From positions 12,656 to 62,078 of the forward strand of contig CAJUHC010000006.1 of NCBI GenBank assembly GCA_910586345.1: a DNA stretch of 49,423 bases. Reading direction: 5' to 3'. Below are positions 7,920 through 15,541 of this stretch, one piece after another. The DNA comes from an uncultured Christensenella sp. (GTDB lineage: Bacteria > Bacillota > Clostridia > Christensenellales > Borkfalkiaceae). The notes beneath the pieces were generated by a model that worked only from the letters and a program-made list of their open reading frames with translations, searched no databases and was not told the origin of the DNA. Made by a program: the position numbers and the translations under genes. How positions within the stretch are numbered: position 1 is the first letter of the stretch; each line of letters begins with the position of its first letter.

Positions 7920-8931
7920 ACAAATCAAAATTCCCGAACCCGAGGAAATTCTCGATAAAATGCCCTTGCCCGAAAGCTTAAAGAGCGTAAAGTCCGAACG
8001 CGATAAGCTCGTAACCGACGTAATAAGCGGAAACGACGATAAACTTATAATAATCGTCGGACCCTGTTCCGCGCATAAAGCCGAACCCGTTTTGGATTAC
8101 GTCGAAAGATTGGGCAGACTGAACGAAAAAGTAAAAGACAAGCTCGTTCTCGTTCCGAGAATATACACTAATAAACCCCGCACCAAAGGCGTGGGATATA
8201 AGGGAATGTTCTCCCAGCCGGATTCAACCAAATCCGAAAATATCTTAAACGGAATATTTGCCATACGCGAACTCAATATAAAAGCAATCGAGGCGAGCGG
8301 ACTTTCCGCGGCTGACGAAATGCTCTATCCCGCGAATATACATTATGTGGACGATTTGCTTTCGTATATAGCCGTCGGCGCGCGTTCGAGCGAAAATCAG
8401 CTTCACCGTCTCGTTGCAAGCGGAATAGACGTTCCCGTCGGTATTAAAAATCCTATGAGCGGTTCGCTTCTCGTAATGCTGAATTCGATTTACGCCGCGC
8501 AGTCGGGACAGGTTTTCAAACTCAACGGCTGGCAGGTAAAGACCGACGGAAATAAGCTTGCGCACGCTATACTTCGCGGAGGGGTAGACGGATACGGAAA
8601 CGATATTCCGAATTTCCACTACGAAAACGTAATGCAGGTCATCGAGGGTTATTCGAAATCGGGTCTTGAAAATCCCGCTATCATAATCGACGCGAACCAC
8701 TCTAACAGCAGTAAAAAGTATAAACAGCAAATCCGCATATGCGAAGAGGTAATGCAGAACAGACTCTACGACAAAGACTTCAAGAAATACTTAAAAGGCT
8801 TTATGATAGAGAGTTTTATAGAAGAAGGCAACCAGTCAGAAGACAAAATTTACGGCAAATCGATAACCGACCCCTGCCTCGGCTGGTGCGATACCGAGCG
8901 TCTGATTCTGGATATTGCGGATAAGGTGTAA
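7909..8931 (+). CDS. 3-deoxy-7-phosphoheptulonate (DAHP) synthase, class I (AroG-like)
   Basis: First enzyme of the shikimate pathway: phosphoenolpyruvate plus erythrose-4-phosphate gives DAHP. At 340 residues it matches the type I-alpha (AroF/G/H) subfamily with GPCSAHKAEP, PRIYTNKPRTK, KNPMSGSL and DANHSNSSKK; metal-binding Cys, His, Glu and Asp are in these blocks. GGAGGAGA before ATG 7909 is a strong ribosome binding site. Members of this subfamily are usually feedback-inhibited by one aromatic amino acid through the N-terminal extension, which is present here. The next gene is prephenate dehydratase, which suggests phenylalanine control, but no attenuator is visible. Confidence 0.94.
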   Translation: MFAKQIKIPEPEEILDKMPLPESLKSVKSERDKLVTDVISGNDDKLIIIVGPCSAHKAEPVLDYVERLGRLNEKVKDKLVLVPRIYTNKPRTKGVGYKGMFSQPDSTKSENILNGIFAIRELNIKAIEASGLSAADEMLYPANIHYVDDLLSYIAVGARSSENQLHRLVASGIDVPVGIKNPMSGSLLVMLNSIYAAQSGQVFKLNGWQVKTDGNKLAHAILRGGVDGYGNDIPNFHYENVMQVIEGYSKSGLENPAIIIDANHSNSSKKYKQQIRICEEVMQNRLYDKDFKKYLKGFMIESFIEEGNQSEDKIYGKSITDPCLGWCDTERLILDIADKV

Positions 8932-8932
8932 A

Positions 8933-9733
8933 ATGGAAAAAATCGGCTATCTCGGACCTTACGGCAGTTACAGCAGTATCGCCGCCGAAAAAATGCGTCC
9001 AAAGGCGGAGCTTTCAGCTTATCAGAGTTTTCCGCAGTTGTTTTCGTCGCTCGTATCGGGTGAAACCGACGCGATAGTAATTCCTATCGAAAACACGCTT
9101 AACGGCGGAGTTTTGCAGAATATCGATTTGTTGCAGGCGACGGAAGGCGCTTATGCGACCGAAGAATGCGTAATAAAAATCGACCACCGTCTCGCTTATA
9201 AAGCGGGGGCGGATAAGAGCGGAATAAAAAATATTTACTCCCACGCGCAGGCTCTGGAACAGTGTTCGAAATATCTATTCGAAAACTTTCCTAAAGCACG
9301 GTTGATTCCGACTGCGTCAACCGCCGCAAGTCTTGAAAAAATTATTACGGAAGCGGACGCAGGAGTCGTCGGCGCGCATACGAAAAAAGACGGACTTATT
9401 CTTTCTCCGTGCAATATAGCGGACGAGGACGGAAATTTTACGCATTTCCTTTTGGTAAAGCTCACGGTCCTGCCCGAAACCGCGCGTTCCGAAAAGATAT
9501 ATTTTTCCGTAACCTGCGCAAACCGTTCCGGCGCGCTTTTGTTAATTCTCGAACGAATATCGGTGCACGGACTCAATATGACGAAAATCGAATCGCGTCC
9601 TATTAAAAACGCTCCCGACGAATATAGGTTTTTCATTGAAACGGAGGGCGATTATTCGTCGGCTCGGGTAAAATCGGCTCTCGCCGACATACGTAAAATC
9701 ACTAACTCGTTTAAACTTTTAGGATGTTATTGA
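8933..9733 (+). CDS. pheA: Prephenate dehydratase (monofunctional, with ACT domain)
   Basis: Converts prephenate to phenylpyruvate on the phenylalanine branch. It has 266 residues: a PDT domain (about 1-175; YLGPYGSYSS, IPIENTLNGGV, SHAQALEQC, PTASTAAS) and a C-terminal ACT domain (about 190-266) with ESRP, the phenylalanine-binding signature. ATG 8933 follows the previous stop by one base. The oddity is that the catalytic Thr-Arg-Phe motif of the family reads Thr-His-Phe (GNFTHFLL). The chorismate mutase partner is not in the window. It is convergent with ylbJ, with 2 bases between the stops. Confidence 0.93.
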   Translation: MEKIGYLGPYGSYSSIAAEKMRPKAELSAYQSFPQLFSSLVSGETDAIVIPIENTLNGGVLQNIDLLQATEGAYATEECVIKIDHRLAYKAGADKSGIKNIYSHAQALEQCSKYLFENFPKARLIPTASTAASLEKIITEADAGVVGAHTKKDGLILSPCNIADEDGNFTHFLLVKLTVLPETARSEKIYFSVTCANRSGALLLILERISVHGLNMTKIESRPIKNAPDEYRFFIETEGDYSSARVKSALADIRKITNSFKLLGCY

Positions 9734-9735
9734 GT

Positions 9736-10686
9736 TTATAAGGCAAACGGAAGAAGCAACAGGAAACATATCAGACCCTGTAAAAATTTTACCGATATAA
9801 AATACGCGGCGCCGACTTTGGTTTTTAACAGATAACCGAGCTGTTGCATAAGTATGGAAATACCTCCGAACGTAATAACGAACCCTGTAAAAGGCAAAGT
9901 AAGTTTCCCGTCCGTTTCCGAAAGACTGCGGCAGCCCGCCGTAGCTTCCGTAAGTCCGCGGCATACCGCCCGTGCAGAAGCTTCGTCCGTGAAAAGACTT
10001 AAAAGTTTTTCGAGCGGGAATAAAACGTTGAAATCCGCTATTATCTGTCCCGCTGTACAGAAAAACGCGATAAATCCTCCCGCGACCGCAACCGAGATTA
10101 CCGCGGAATAAAAAGAGTTGTACAAAACGTTTTTATCTGCGGGCGCGCGTCTGTATTCTCTCGTTTCGCCTCTTTTAATTAACAGCGATAAAATCAATCC
10201 TACCGACAAAACGGCTATTATATGCGCGGCAAGTATTTTCCAGCCCGCCGATTTATCGCCGAACATCTTTACTCCTACACTGCCGATTATGAACAGGGGC
10301 CCGGAAGTCGAGCACAGCGCGGAAAGCTTTTTGCAGTCGCTTGACGAAAAGCACCCGCTGTCGTAAAATTCCGCAACGATTCTCGTTCCCGCGGGATAAC
10401 CCGAAAAAATGCTCATAATAAAGCATACCGCGGCGGCGGGCGGAAGACTGAATAAACCCGTAACTTTTTTAAGCGGCAGAGAAGCTTTCTCCGCTATTCC
10501 CGTTTTAATGAATATAAGAGTTATAACCATAAACGGAAAGAGCGACGGCAGAACGCATTCCGCCCAAAGCGCAAAACCCTGAAAACAGCTGTTTATATAA
10601 CGCTCGGGATATATTACTATCGCGCCCGCTATGAACGTAAGCGCAAGACAGAGTGTGGATAATTTTAAAATACGCGCGGTTTTCAT
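9736..10686 (-). CDS. ylbJ: Sporulation integral membrane protein YlbJ-like
   Basis: Membrane protein of 316 residues with about eight hydrophobic segments and nucleoside-recognition/Gate-type motifs (LPSLFPFM, FSGYPAG, STSGPLFIIG). Bacillus YlbJ is a mother-cell sporulation protein needed for a normal spore cortex; this one is shorter than the Bacillus protein (about 400). It is divergent from the patatin-like gene by 34 bases. Gene order rsmD, coaD, (two aro genes), ylbJ, patatin parallels ylbH-I-J-K of B. subtilis, except that ylbJ is inverted here. The promoter is not obvious and may be sporulation-specific. Confidence 0.88.
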   Translation of the reverse strand: MKTARILKLSTLCLALTFIAGAIVIYPERYINSCFQGFALWAECVLPSLFPFMVITLIFIKTGIAEKASLPLKKVTGLFSLPPAAAVCFIMSIFSGYPAGTRIVAEFYDSGCFSSSDCKKLSALCSTSGPLFIIGSVGVKMFGDKSAGWKILAAHIIAVLSVGLILSLLIKRGETREYRRAPADKNVLYNSFYSAVISVAVAGGFIAFFCTAGQIIADFNVLFPLEKLLSLFTDEASARAVCRGLTEATAGCRSLSETDGKLTLPFTGFVITFGGISILMQQLGYLLKTKVGAAYFISVKFLQGLICFLLLLPFAL

Positions 10687-10720
10687 TTATAAAATACATT
10701 ATTTTCAAGGAGTACCGATT

Positions 10721-11509
10721 ATGAGTAAAACGCTTGGACTCGCGCTCGGAAGCGGCGGTTCGCGCGGCGTCGCGCACGCGGGTTTTTTACAGGCTTTGGA
10801 GGAAGAGGGGATAAGACCCGACTATATAGCCGGCTGTTCTATGGGCGCTGTTGTCGGCGGCTGCTACGCGAGCGGAATGACTGTCGGCGAAATACACAAA
10901 ATCGTACTGAAATTAAAGAAACGCGACATAATCGATATTAACCCGAGCATATCGCAGATGTCGCTTCTGCGCGGTAAAAAAGTGCGCGACTTGCTCGTCG
11001 AACACGTCAAAGTCAAAAACATAGAAGATTTTCCTATTCCGTTCAGGTGCGTAGCGACGGAACTTTATTCCGGCAGTCTGCACGTTTTCTCAAGCGGAGA
11101 AGCCGCGCTCGCAATTCAGGCTTCGAGCAGTATTCCCGCGGTATTCAGACCCGTGAAGCACGACGATATGCTGTTCGTGGACGGAGGCTGTCTGTGCCGT
11201 GTTCCCGTTAAAATCGTAAAGGAAATGGGCGCCGACGTCGTCGTCGCGGTCGACGTGTTGAAAAACTGCTCCGAACGCATAACCAAACTCGGAAATATTC
11301 TCGATATGGTTTTGAGAGTTTTCGACGTAATGGACAACAACAATACCGTGAATATGCGCGAACGCGACGGAAATTTATGCGATTTATGGCTCGAACCCGA
11401 GCTGAAAGGAATGAGCCAGTACGTAATTAAAGATTTGGACAGAGCATACGAAGAAGGCTACGTGCTCGGCAAAGAAAACATACAAAAGATAAAGGAACTG
11501 ATAAAATAA
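10721..11509 (+). CDS. Patatin-like phospholipase family protein (YlbK/RssA type)
   Basis: Predicted serine lipid acyl hydrolase of 262 residues. It has the oxyanion-hole glycine-rich SGGSRGVAHAG, nucleophile elbow GCSMG (Ser about 43) and catalytic Asp in VDGG, the complete Ser-Asp dyad. ATG 10721 is preceded by AAGGAG; the longer frame runs into the ylbJ promoter region and is rejected. Family members named YlbK, RssA or YchK have poorly defined roles. The stop overlaps the rarA start (TAATG). Confidence 0.92.
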   Translation: MSKTLGLALGSGGSRGVAHAGFLQALEEEGIRPDYIAGCSMGAVVGGCYASGMTVGEIHKIVLKLKKRDIIDINPSISQMSLLRGKKVRDLLVEHVKVKNIEDFPIPFRCVATELYSGSLHVFSSGEAALAIQASSSIPAVFRPVKHDDMLFVDGGCLCRVPVKIVKEMGADVVVAVDVLKNCSERITKLGNILDMVLRVFDVMDNNNTVNMRERDGNLCDLWLEPELKGMSQYVIKDLDRAYEEGYVLGKENIQKIKELIK

Positions 11510-12828
11510 TGTCTTTCGATATTTTCGATTTGAACGGCAACGAAGAAGGGGCGAAACCTCTTGCCGAACGTATGCGCGCGAACAATTTAAACGAGTTCGT
11601 CGGACAGAAACACATAGTGTCCGAAGGCTCGCTTTTAAGGCGCGCCATAGCTACGGACAGGCTCGGAAGCTGTATATTTTTTGGCCCGCCGGGAACGGGC
11701 AAAACGACGCTCGCGAATATAATCGCTTCGACCACCCACGGCGAATTCATAAAGTTAAACGCGGTTCAGGCGGGAGTGGCGGACGTAAAAAAAGCGGTTG
11801 AAGAAGCGAGAAACAATCTCAAAATGTACGGCAAACGCACGTATCTTATGCTTGACGAGTGTCACCGCTTTAATAAAACCCAGTCCGATTCTCTCCTTCC
11901 CGCAATCGAACAGGGAACTATAATTTTTATCGGTTCCACGACCGAAAATCCTTACGCGTCTATGACCCCCGCGATAGTATCGAGGTGCCGTGTTTTCGAG
12001 TTCAGACGTCTTACCGAGGAAGAGATAAAGAGCGCGCTTTTACGCGCTCTCGGCGATAAGCGTAAAGGTTTGGGCGAATATAAAGCGGAAATCGAAGAGG
12101 GCGCGTTAAACCATATCGCGCGTGTTTCGGGCGGCGACTTGCGCACGGCTTACAACGCTTTGGAGCTCGCCGTACTGACTACTCCGCCTCAATCGGACGG
12201 CGGGCTGAAAATAACTCTTTCGGATGCGGAACAGTCCATTCAGAGAAAAGCGCTTTCCTACAACGAAGACGCTTACTACGACTATCTTTCCGCTTTCTGC
12301 AAGTCTTTGAGAGGCAGTGACAGCAATGCGGCTTTATATTACGCAATGCGCTTAATCGAGGGCGGATGCGACCCTATGATGATTGCAAGACGGCTTGCGA
12401 TACATTCCGCGGAGGACGTCGGAATGGCGGACCCCAACGCAATGGTCGTAGCGGCTTCGGCAATGTATATCTTTGAAAAGACGGGTTATCCCGAGGGACT
12501 CGAACCGCTGTGCAATGCGATAATCTATGTTTGCGAAGCTCCTAAGAGCAACACTGTCGAAACAGCGATGATTGCCGCGAAAAAAGACGCGCGGGAAGTG
12601 CGCGACGACGACGGCGTTCCGCCGTATATTAAGGATAATACGTTCGGAAATAAAGAAACGAAAGCCGATAGCGCGAAATATAAATATCCTCACGATTTTG
12701 CAGGCGGTTACGTCGAACAGCAGTATCTGCCCGATAAATTAAAAGACAGAATTTATTACGTGCCGTCCGATTACGGCTACGAAAAACAGGTAAAACAGAT
12801 TAGAAAAGACAAAGGCAAACTCAAATAA
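11509..12828 (+). CDS. rarA: Replication-associated recombination protein A (RarA/MgsA ATPase)
   Basis: AAA+ ATPase of 439 residues that acts at stalled replication forks and belongs to the clamp-loader-like RarA/WRNIP1 family. It has Walker A FGPPGTGKTTL (about 58-68), Walker B LMLDECHRF, sensor GSTTENP, arginine-finger region SRC, and the C-terminal tetramerisation domain with RRLAIHSAEDVGMADP. Length and motifs are normal. It overlaps the patatin-like gene by one base and ends at a strong terminator. Confidence 0.96.
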   Translation: MSFDIFDLNGNEEGAKPLAERMRANNLNEFVGQKHIVSEGSLLRRAIATDRLGSCIFFGPPGTGKTTLANIIASTTHGEFIKLNAVQAGVADVKKAVEEARNNLKMYGKRTYLMLDECHRFNKTQSDSLLPAIEQGTIIFIGSTTENPYASMTPAIVSRCRVFEFRRLTEEEIKSALLRALGDKRKGLGEYKAEIEEGALNHIARVSGGDLRTAYNALELAVLTTPPQSDGGLKITLSDAEQSIQRKALSYNEDAYYDYLSAFCKSLRGSDSNAALYYAMRLIEGGCDPMMIARRLAIHSAEDVGMADPNAMVVAASAMYIFEKTGYPEGLEPLCNAIIYVCEAPKSNTVETAMIAAKKDAREVRDDDGVPPYIKDNTFGNKETKADSAKYKYPHDFAGGYVEQQYLPDKLKDRIYYVPSDYGYEKQVKQIRKDKGKLK

Positions 12829-12863
12829 AATAAACCCGACGGATTACGTCGGGTTTATTTTTT
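12827..12863. terminator. Terminator shared by rarA and the convergent Xre gene
   Basis: Stem arms 12827-12840 and 12848-12861 around a 7-base loop, followed by T residues; AACCCGAC pairs with GTCGGGTT. It overlaps the end of the minus-strand Xre gene, so it serves both strands. Confidence 0.85.
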
Positions 12864-13076
12864 ACGTTTATAAGGAAATTCTTCGTCCGTCAGATTTAAA
12901 ATATAGTCGGTAGAGGTGTCGTAAAGAATTGCAAGTTTGATAAGACCGTCAAGCGGAATTTCTGTTGCTCCGCTTTCGTACTTAGCATATGAATTTTTAC
13001 TTACGTAAATATAATTTGCAACGTAAGACTGAGTATAACCGTATTCTTTTCTCAGTTCTTTTAATCTGAATTCCAT
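12855..13076 (-). CDS. Small Xre-family HTH regulator
   Basis: 73-residue Cro/CI-type DNA-binding protein that is almost entirely one helix-turn-helix domain: LKELRKEYGYTQSYVANYIYVSKNSYAKYESG, with the recognition helix near residues 27-40, then the typical LIKLAILYDTSTDYILNLTDEE tail. The target is unknown. A perfect 8-bp-arm inverted repeat 40 bases upstream (13116-13132) is a likely autoregulatory operator. It stands alone between rarA and the deacetylase gene. Confidence 0.88.
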   Translation of the reverse strand: MEFRLKELRKEYGYTQSYVANYIYVSKNSYAKYESGATEIPLDGLIKLAILYDTSTDYILNLTDEEFPYKRKK

Positions 13077-13115
13077 ATCGTTATTTTATATAATTTTTAG
13101 AGATAAGATATAAAA

Positions 13116-13132
13116 TATCTCAAATTGAGATA
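13116..13132. promoter_or_regulatory. Inverted repeat, probable operator of the adjacent Xre gene
   Basis: TATCTCAAATTGAGATA is a perfect palindrome apart from its central base. It lies in the AT-rich gap upstream of the Xre gene. An extra AGATA half-site lies at about 13101-13105. Cro/CI-type repressors bind sites of this size, so autoregulation is inferred. Confidence 0.5.
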
Positions 13133-13272
13133 AAATTTTTTTAATCATAAATTTACAACCGCAAAAATAATATATTCAAGAGGGCGGAAAAACGTTTTCG
13201 ATTTTAACAGTCAAAATTCGTCAAACAAACTCAAATTAACCCATACTTAAATTAGTATAATTGGAGAGAAGC

Positions 13273-14037
13273 TTGGTTAAAGTTTTTAAATTGAAAAATA
13301 TTTTATTCGCAACGCTCGCCGTAATATTGGTAACCGTGCTTTCGCTGTCCGTTTATTTTACGGGCGCTTACGCGGTGTATTTCGGAAACACTCCGCGCCT
13401 GCTCCCCGTTTACAGCGTAGAGAGGGAGGATAAAGTCGTTTCAATCTCGTTCGACTGCGCCTGGGGCGTCGATTATACGGACGAAATATTGAACGCGCTC
13501 AAAGTTTCCAACGTCCGCGCGACCTGGTTTATGGTCGAGTTCTGGACTGAGAAATACGAAGATTACGTCAAAAAAATTAATTCCGCGGGTCACGAAATCG
13601 GCACTCATTCTTCTACCCACTCGTATATGAGCAAACAGAACGCCGAGGAAATAAAATTAGAACTTACTTCGTCATCGGAAGCAATCGAAAAAATTACCGA
13701 AAAAAAGGTAGAGCTGTTCCGCCCGCCTTACGGCGATTACGACGACGAACTCATAAAAACGGCTTCCGAACTCGGCTATTACTCCATACAGTGGGACGTA
13801 GACAGCCTCGACTGGAAAGACCTTTCCGCGACAGATATAGCTATGAGGGTAATAAACAACGTCAAGAACGGTTCGATAATACTTATGCATAACAACGGTC
13901 TCCATACCGCCGAGGCGGTACCCATTATACTCGAAACGCTGAAAAACAAGGGCTTTACGTTCGTTCCTATCGGCGAACTGATTTACAGAGAAAATTATTC
14001 GATAGACGGAACAGGCCGTCAACAGCCCGTAAAATAA
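13273..14037 (+). CDS. PdaB-like polysaccharide deacetylase (sporulation type)
   Basis: Membrane-anchored NodB-fold protein of 254 residues with an N-terminal hydrophobic segment (about 8-35) and an extracytoplasmic catalytic domain (about 55-240). Motif 1 reads SFDCAWG instead of TFDDGP, a change typical of the PdaB sporulation subgroup. Motif 2 is HEIGTHSSTH, motif 3 RPPYGDY, motif 4 DVDSLDW and motif 5 ILMHNN. PdaB is needed for spore cortex maintenance in Bacillus. The track start at TTG 13261 lies inside the -10-like TATAAT. TTG 13273, 6 bases after GGAGAG, is the better start. The loss of one motif-1 Asp makes activity uncertain. Confidence 0.87.
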   Translation: MVKVFKLKNILFATLAVILVTVLSLSVYFTGAYAVYFGNTPRLLPVYSVEREDKVVSISFDCAWGVDYTDEILNALKVSNVRATWFMVEFWTEKYEDYVKKINSAGHEIGTHSSTHSYMSKQNAEEIKLELTSSSEAIEKITEKKVELFRPPYGDYDDELIKTASELGYYSIQWDVDSLDWKDLSATDIAMRVINNVKNGSIILMHNNGLHTAEAVPIILETLKNKGFTFVPIGELIYRENYSIDGTGRQQPVK

Positions 14038-14076
14038 AATTCCGAACTTTTAGAAATACATAAAAAGGAGTTATAT

Positions 14077-14766
14077 ATGAATTACAACACGGAAAAAAAC
14101 AACAAGGTGTACCTGTACGGCGAAATAGTATCGGAAGCGGTGTTTTCGCACGAAGTGTACGGAGAAGGCTTTTACGAGTTTTACGTAAAAGTAATGAGGC
14201 TTTCGGGTCAGGCGGATATTCTGCCGGTAACTGTTTCCGAGCGCATTATGACGGAGGATATGAAAGTCGGCGGTTTTATCTGCGCATTGGGTCAGTTCCG
14301 TTCGTACAATAAGCTCGACGGCGGAAAATCGCGTCTAATGCTTACCGTGTTTATAAGGGAGCTTCTCGATGCCCAGCCTGTGAAAAATCCCAATTCGATA
14401 GTGCTTTCGGGCTATATATGCAAACCTCCCGTATACAGAACTACGCCGTTCAACCGCGAGATTGCCGATTTGCTTATCGCCGTCAACCGCAGTTATAACA
14501 AGTCGGATTATATCCCCGCAATAGCCTGGGGCAGAAACGCGAGATTTGTGAGAAATCTTTCGGTAGGCGACAAAGTCGCGCTTTCGGGCAGAATACAGAG
14601 CAGAGAATACCAGAAAAAACAGCCCGACGAAAGCTTCGTCGCTATGACCGCTTACGAAGTATCTATTTCCAAGCTCGCCGCTTTCGACGACGAATCGGAG
14701 TTCGACATAGAAGAGGAGTTCGATTTGTATTCCGTTCCGAGAGCTTACGAAAATTCGGAACAGTAA
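14077..14766 (+). CDS. Tandem OB-fold single-strand DNA-binding-like protein
   Basis: 229-residue protein that appears to hold two OB domains. Residues about 8-100 (KVYLYGEIVSEAVFSHEV) are divergent. Residues about 105-200 look like SSB (NSIVLSGYICKPPVYRTTP, then IADLLIAVNR, IPAIAWGRNARFV, VGDKVALSGRIQSREY). An acidic tail (DDESEFDIEEEFDLY) follows but lacks the DDDIPF tip used by true SSB to recruit partners. AAAAGGAG precedes ATG 14077. It is likely an accessory ssDNA-binding protein rather than the main SSB; a PriB-like role is possible. Confidence 0.75.
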   Translation: MNYNTEKNNKVYLYGEIVSEAVFSHEVYGEGFYEFYVKVMRLSGQADILPVTVSERIMTEDMKVGGFICALGQFRSYNKLDGGKSRLMLTVFIRELLDAQPVKNPNSIVLSGYICKPPVYRTTPFNREIADLLIAVNRSYNKSDYIPAIAWGRNARFVRNLSVGDKVALSGRIQSREYQKKQPDESFVAMTAYEVSISKLAAFDDESEFDIEEEFDLYSVPRAYENSEQ

Positions 14767-14768
14767 AA

Positions 14769-14799
14769 AAACAGGTGCGTAATTTAAACGCACCTGTTT
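14769..14799 (+). terminator. Intrinsic terminator after the OB-fold gene
   Basis: 11-bp stem AAACAGGTGCG / CGCACCTGTTT with a 9-base loop, immediately after the stop codon. Confidence 0.85.
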
Positions 14800-14816
14800 A
14801 TTACATAATGAAACAG

Positions 14817-14852
14817 GCGCGCCGAGCGAAATTTTTCGCTCGGCGCGCTTTA
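14817..14852 (+). terminator. Second GC-rich hairpin, backup terminator
   Basis: Arms 14817-14831 and 14834-14848 form a near-perfect stem (GCGCGCCGAGCG pairs with CGCTCGGCGCGC) followed by TTTAAAT. It isolates the next transcription unit from the OB-fold gene. Confidence 0.7.
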
Positions 14853-14882
14853 AATAATTTACGGAATTATACGGATAAATGG

Positions 14883-14911
14883 TTGATAATTTTACAAATA
14901 TATGATAAAAT
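14883..14911 (+). promoter_or_regulatory. Promoter of the structured RNA / orphan gene
   Basis: TTGATA (14883-14888), 17-base spacer, TAAAAT (14906-14911). The predicted start at about 14918 is exactly the first base of the long basal stem of the downstream RNA. Confidence 0.65.
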
Positions 14912-14917
14912 AATCGA

Positions 14918-15085
14918 GCTAAAACATTTGCAATTGAATTATTTTTTTTAAGAACGTCAAAAATAGGCTCAGCGGCAACGCTGTGTCCTTACACAATTTG
15001 AGGCTATTTTTGCGTTTGATTTGTGAATGTTTTAGCGAACGAAGGATGCACTTTGCGGGCGTCCTTACGGACGCTCTTATTTTTT
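14918..15085 (+). ncRNA. Structured leader RNA with attenuator (riboswitch-like) or free ncRNA
   Basis: The transcript would fold into a 16-bp basal stem (14918-14933 with 15021-15036, two G-U pairs). Next come an asymmetric internal loop with a T8 tract and an upper stem (14958-14971 with 14999-15012, one mismatch). The top carries two small hairpins: CAGCG-GCAA-CGCTG with a GNRA tetraloop, and TGTG/CACA with loop TCCTTA. Downstream, AAGGATGC (15042-15049) can pair with GCGTCCTT (15059-15066). Alternatively GCGTCC (15059-15064) pairs with GGACGC (15069-15074), followed by a T-rich run, as an intrinsic terminator. The TCCTT loop could also pair with AAGGA. I do not recognise a known riboswitch or 6S consensus. 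The terminator ends just before the ribosome binding site of the next gene. Confidence 0.6.
15059..15085 (+). terminator. Attenuator terminator before the orphan gene
   Basis: Six-bp GC-rich stem GCGTCC / GGACGC with loop TTAC and a T-rich run (TATTTTTT) ending two bases before GGAGG. A competing upstream arm (15042-15049) makes it conditional. Confidence 0.7.
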
Positions 15086-15101
15086 AACGGAGGATAAAAC
15101 A

Positions 15102-15503
15102 ATGGAATTGGAAATACTGAATTTTTTAATAATAAAAATGCGTAAAATCGAAATTTACGAAAAATATCCTATAACTGACCGACAATTTATAAATTGCGGA
15201 AAAGCTCTGAAAAAAATATGTCTCGATACTAAAAGGAAATATTTAGAGACTTCTGACGTGCGGTACAAATACCATTTAATTAACATTAAAAAATTTTTGC
15301 GTTTCAGAGTCAGCAAACTCGAATATGAATTCTGCAAGAACGTCGTAGACGAGTATAAAGCGAGTTACGGAAATATAATAAAAGAAGAATATTGGAATTG
15401 CGACGATTTACTGGAAATAAAGAGAATGATTGTGTTCGGAGATGCGAAAACCGTCGAAAAAGCCGTCAATATTTTGGAAAGAAAAACTTATGATGTTCAA
15501 TAA
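15102..15503 (+). CDS. Uncharacterised 133-residue protein under attenuator control
   Basis: I do not recognise this protein. It is rich in Lys, Glu, Ile and Tyr with no signal peptide or membrane segment, and looks all-alpha. ELEILNFLIIKMRKIEIYEKY and a basic middle (KKICLDTKRKYLETSDVRYKYH) precede an acidic C-terminal half ending KAVNILERKTYDVQ. AACGGAGGATAAAAC upstream of ATG 15102 is a strong ribosome binding site. It is AT-rich compared with its neighbours. The gene is monocistronic: it has its own structured leader and its own terminator, so its expression appears to be switched. A gene-specific function cannot be stated. Confidence 0.75.
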   Translation: MELEILNFLIIKMRKIEIYEKYPITDRQFINCGKALKKICLDTKRKYLETSDVRYKYHLINIKKFLRFRVSKLEYEFCKNVVDEYKASYGNIIKEEYWNCDDLLEIKRMIVFGDAKTVEKAVNILERKTYDVQ

Positions 15504-15530
15504 GCCTCCCGTCGGGAGGCTTATTTTATA
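15499..15530. terminator. Intrinsic terminator after the orphan gene
   Basis: 12-bp stem with arms 15499-15510 and 15514-15525 (AAGCCTCCC / GGGAGGCTT) and a 3-base loop, followed by T residues. radA converges on it from the other side. Confidence 0.85.
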
Positions 15531-15541
15531 AATTTTTTAAT

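Noticed and set aside
8245..8730. 161-codon frame antisense to DAHP synthase
   Set aside because: Lies wholly inside a well-supported gene and shows no protein features.
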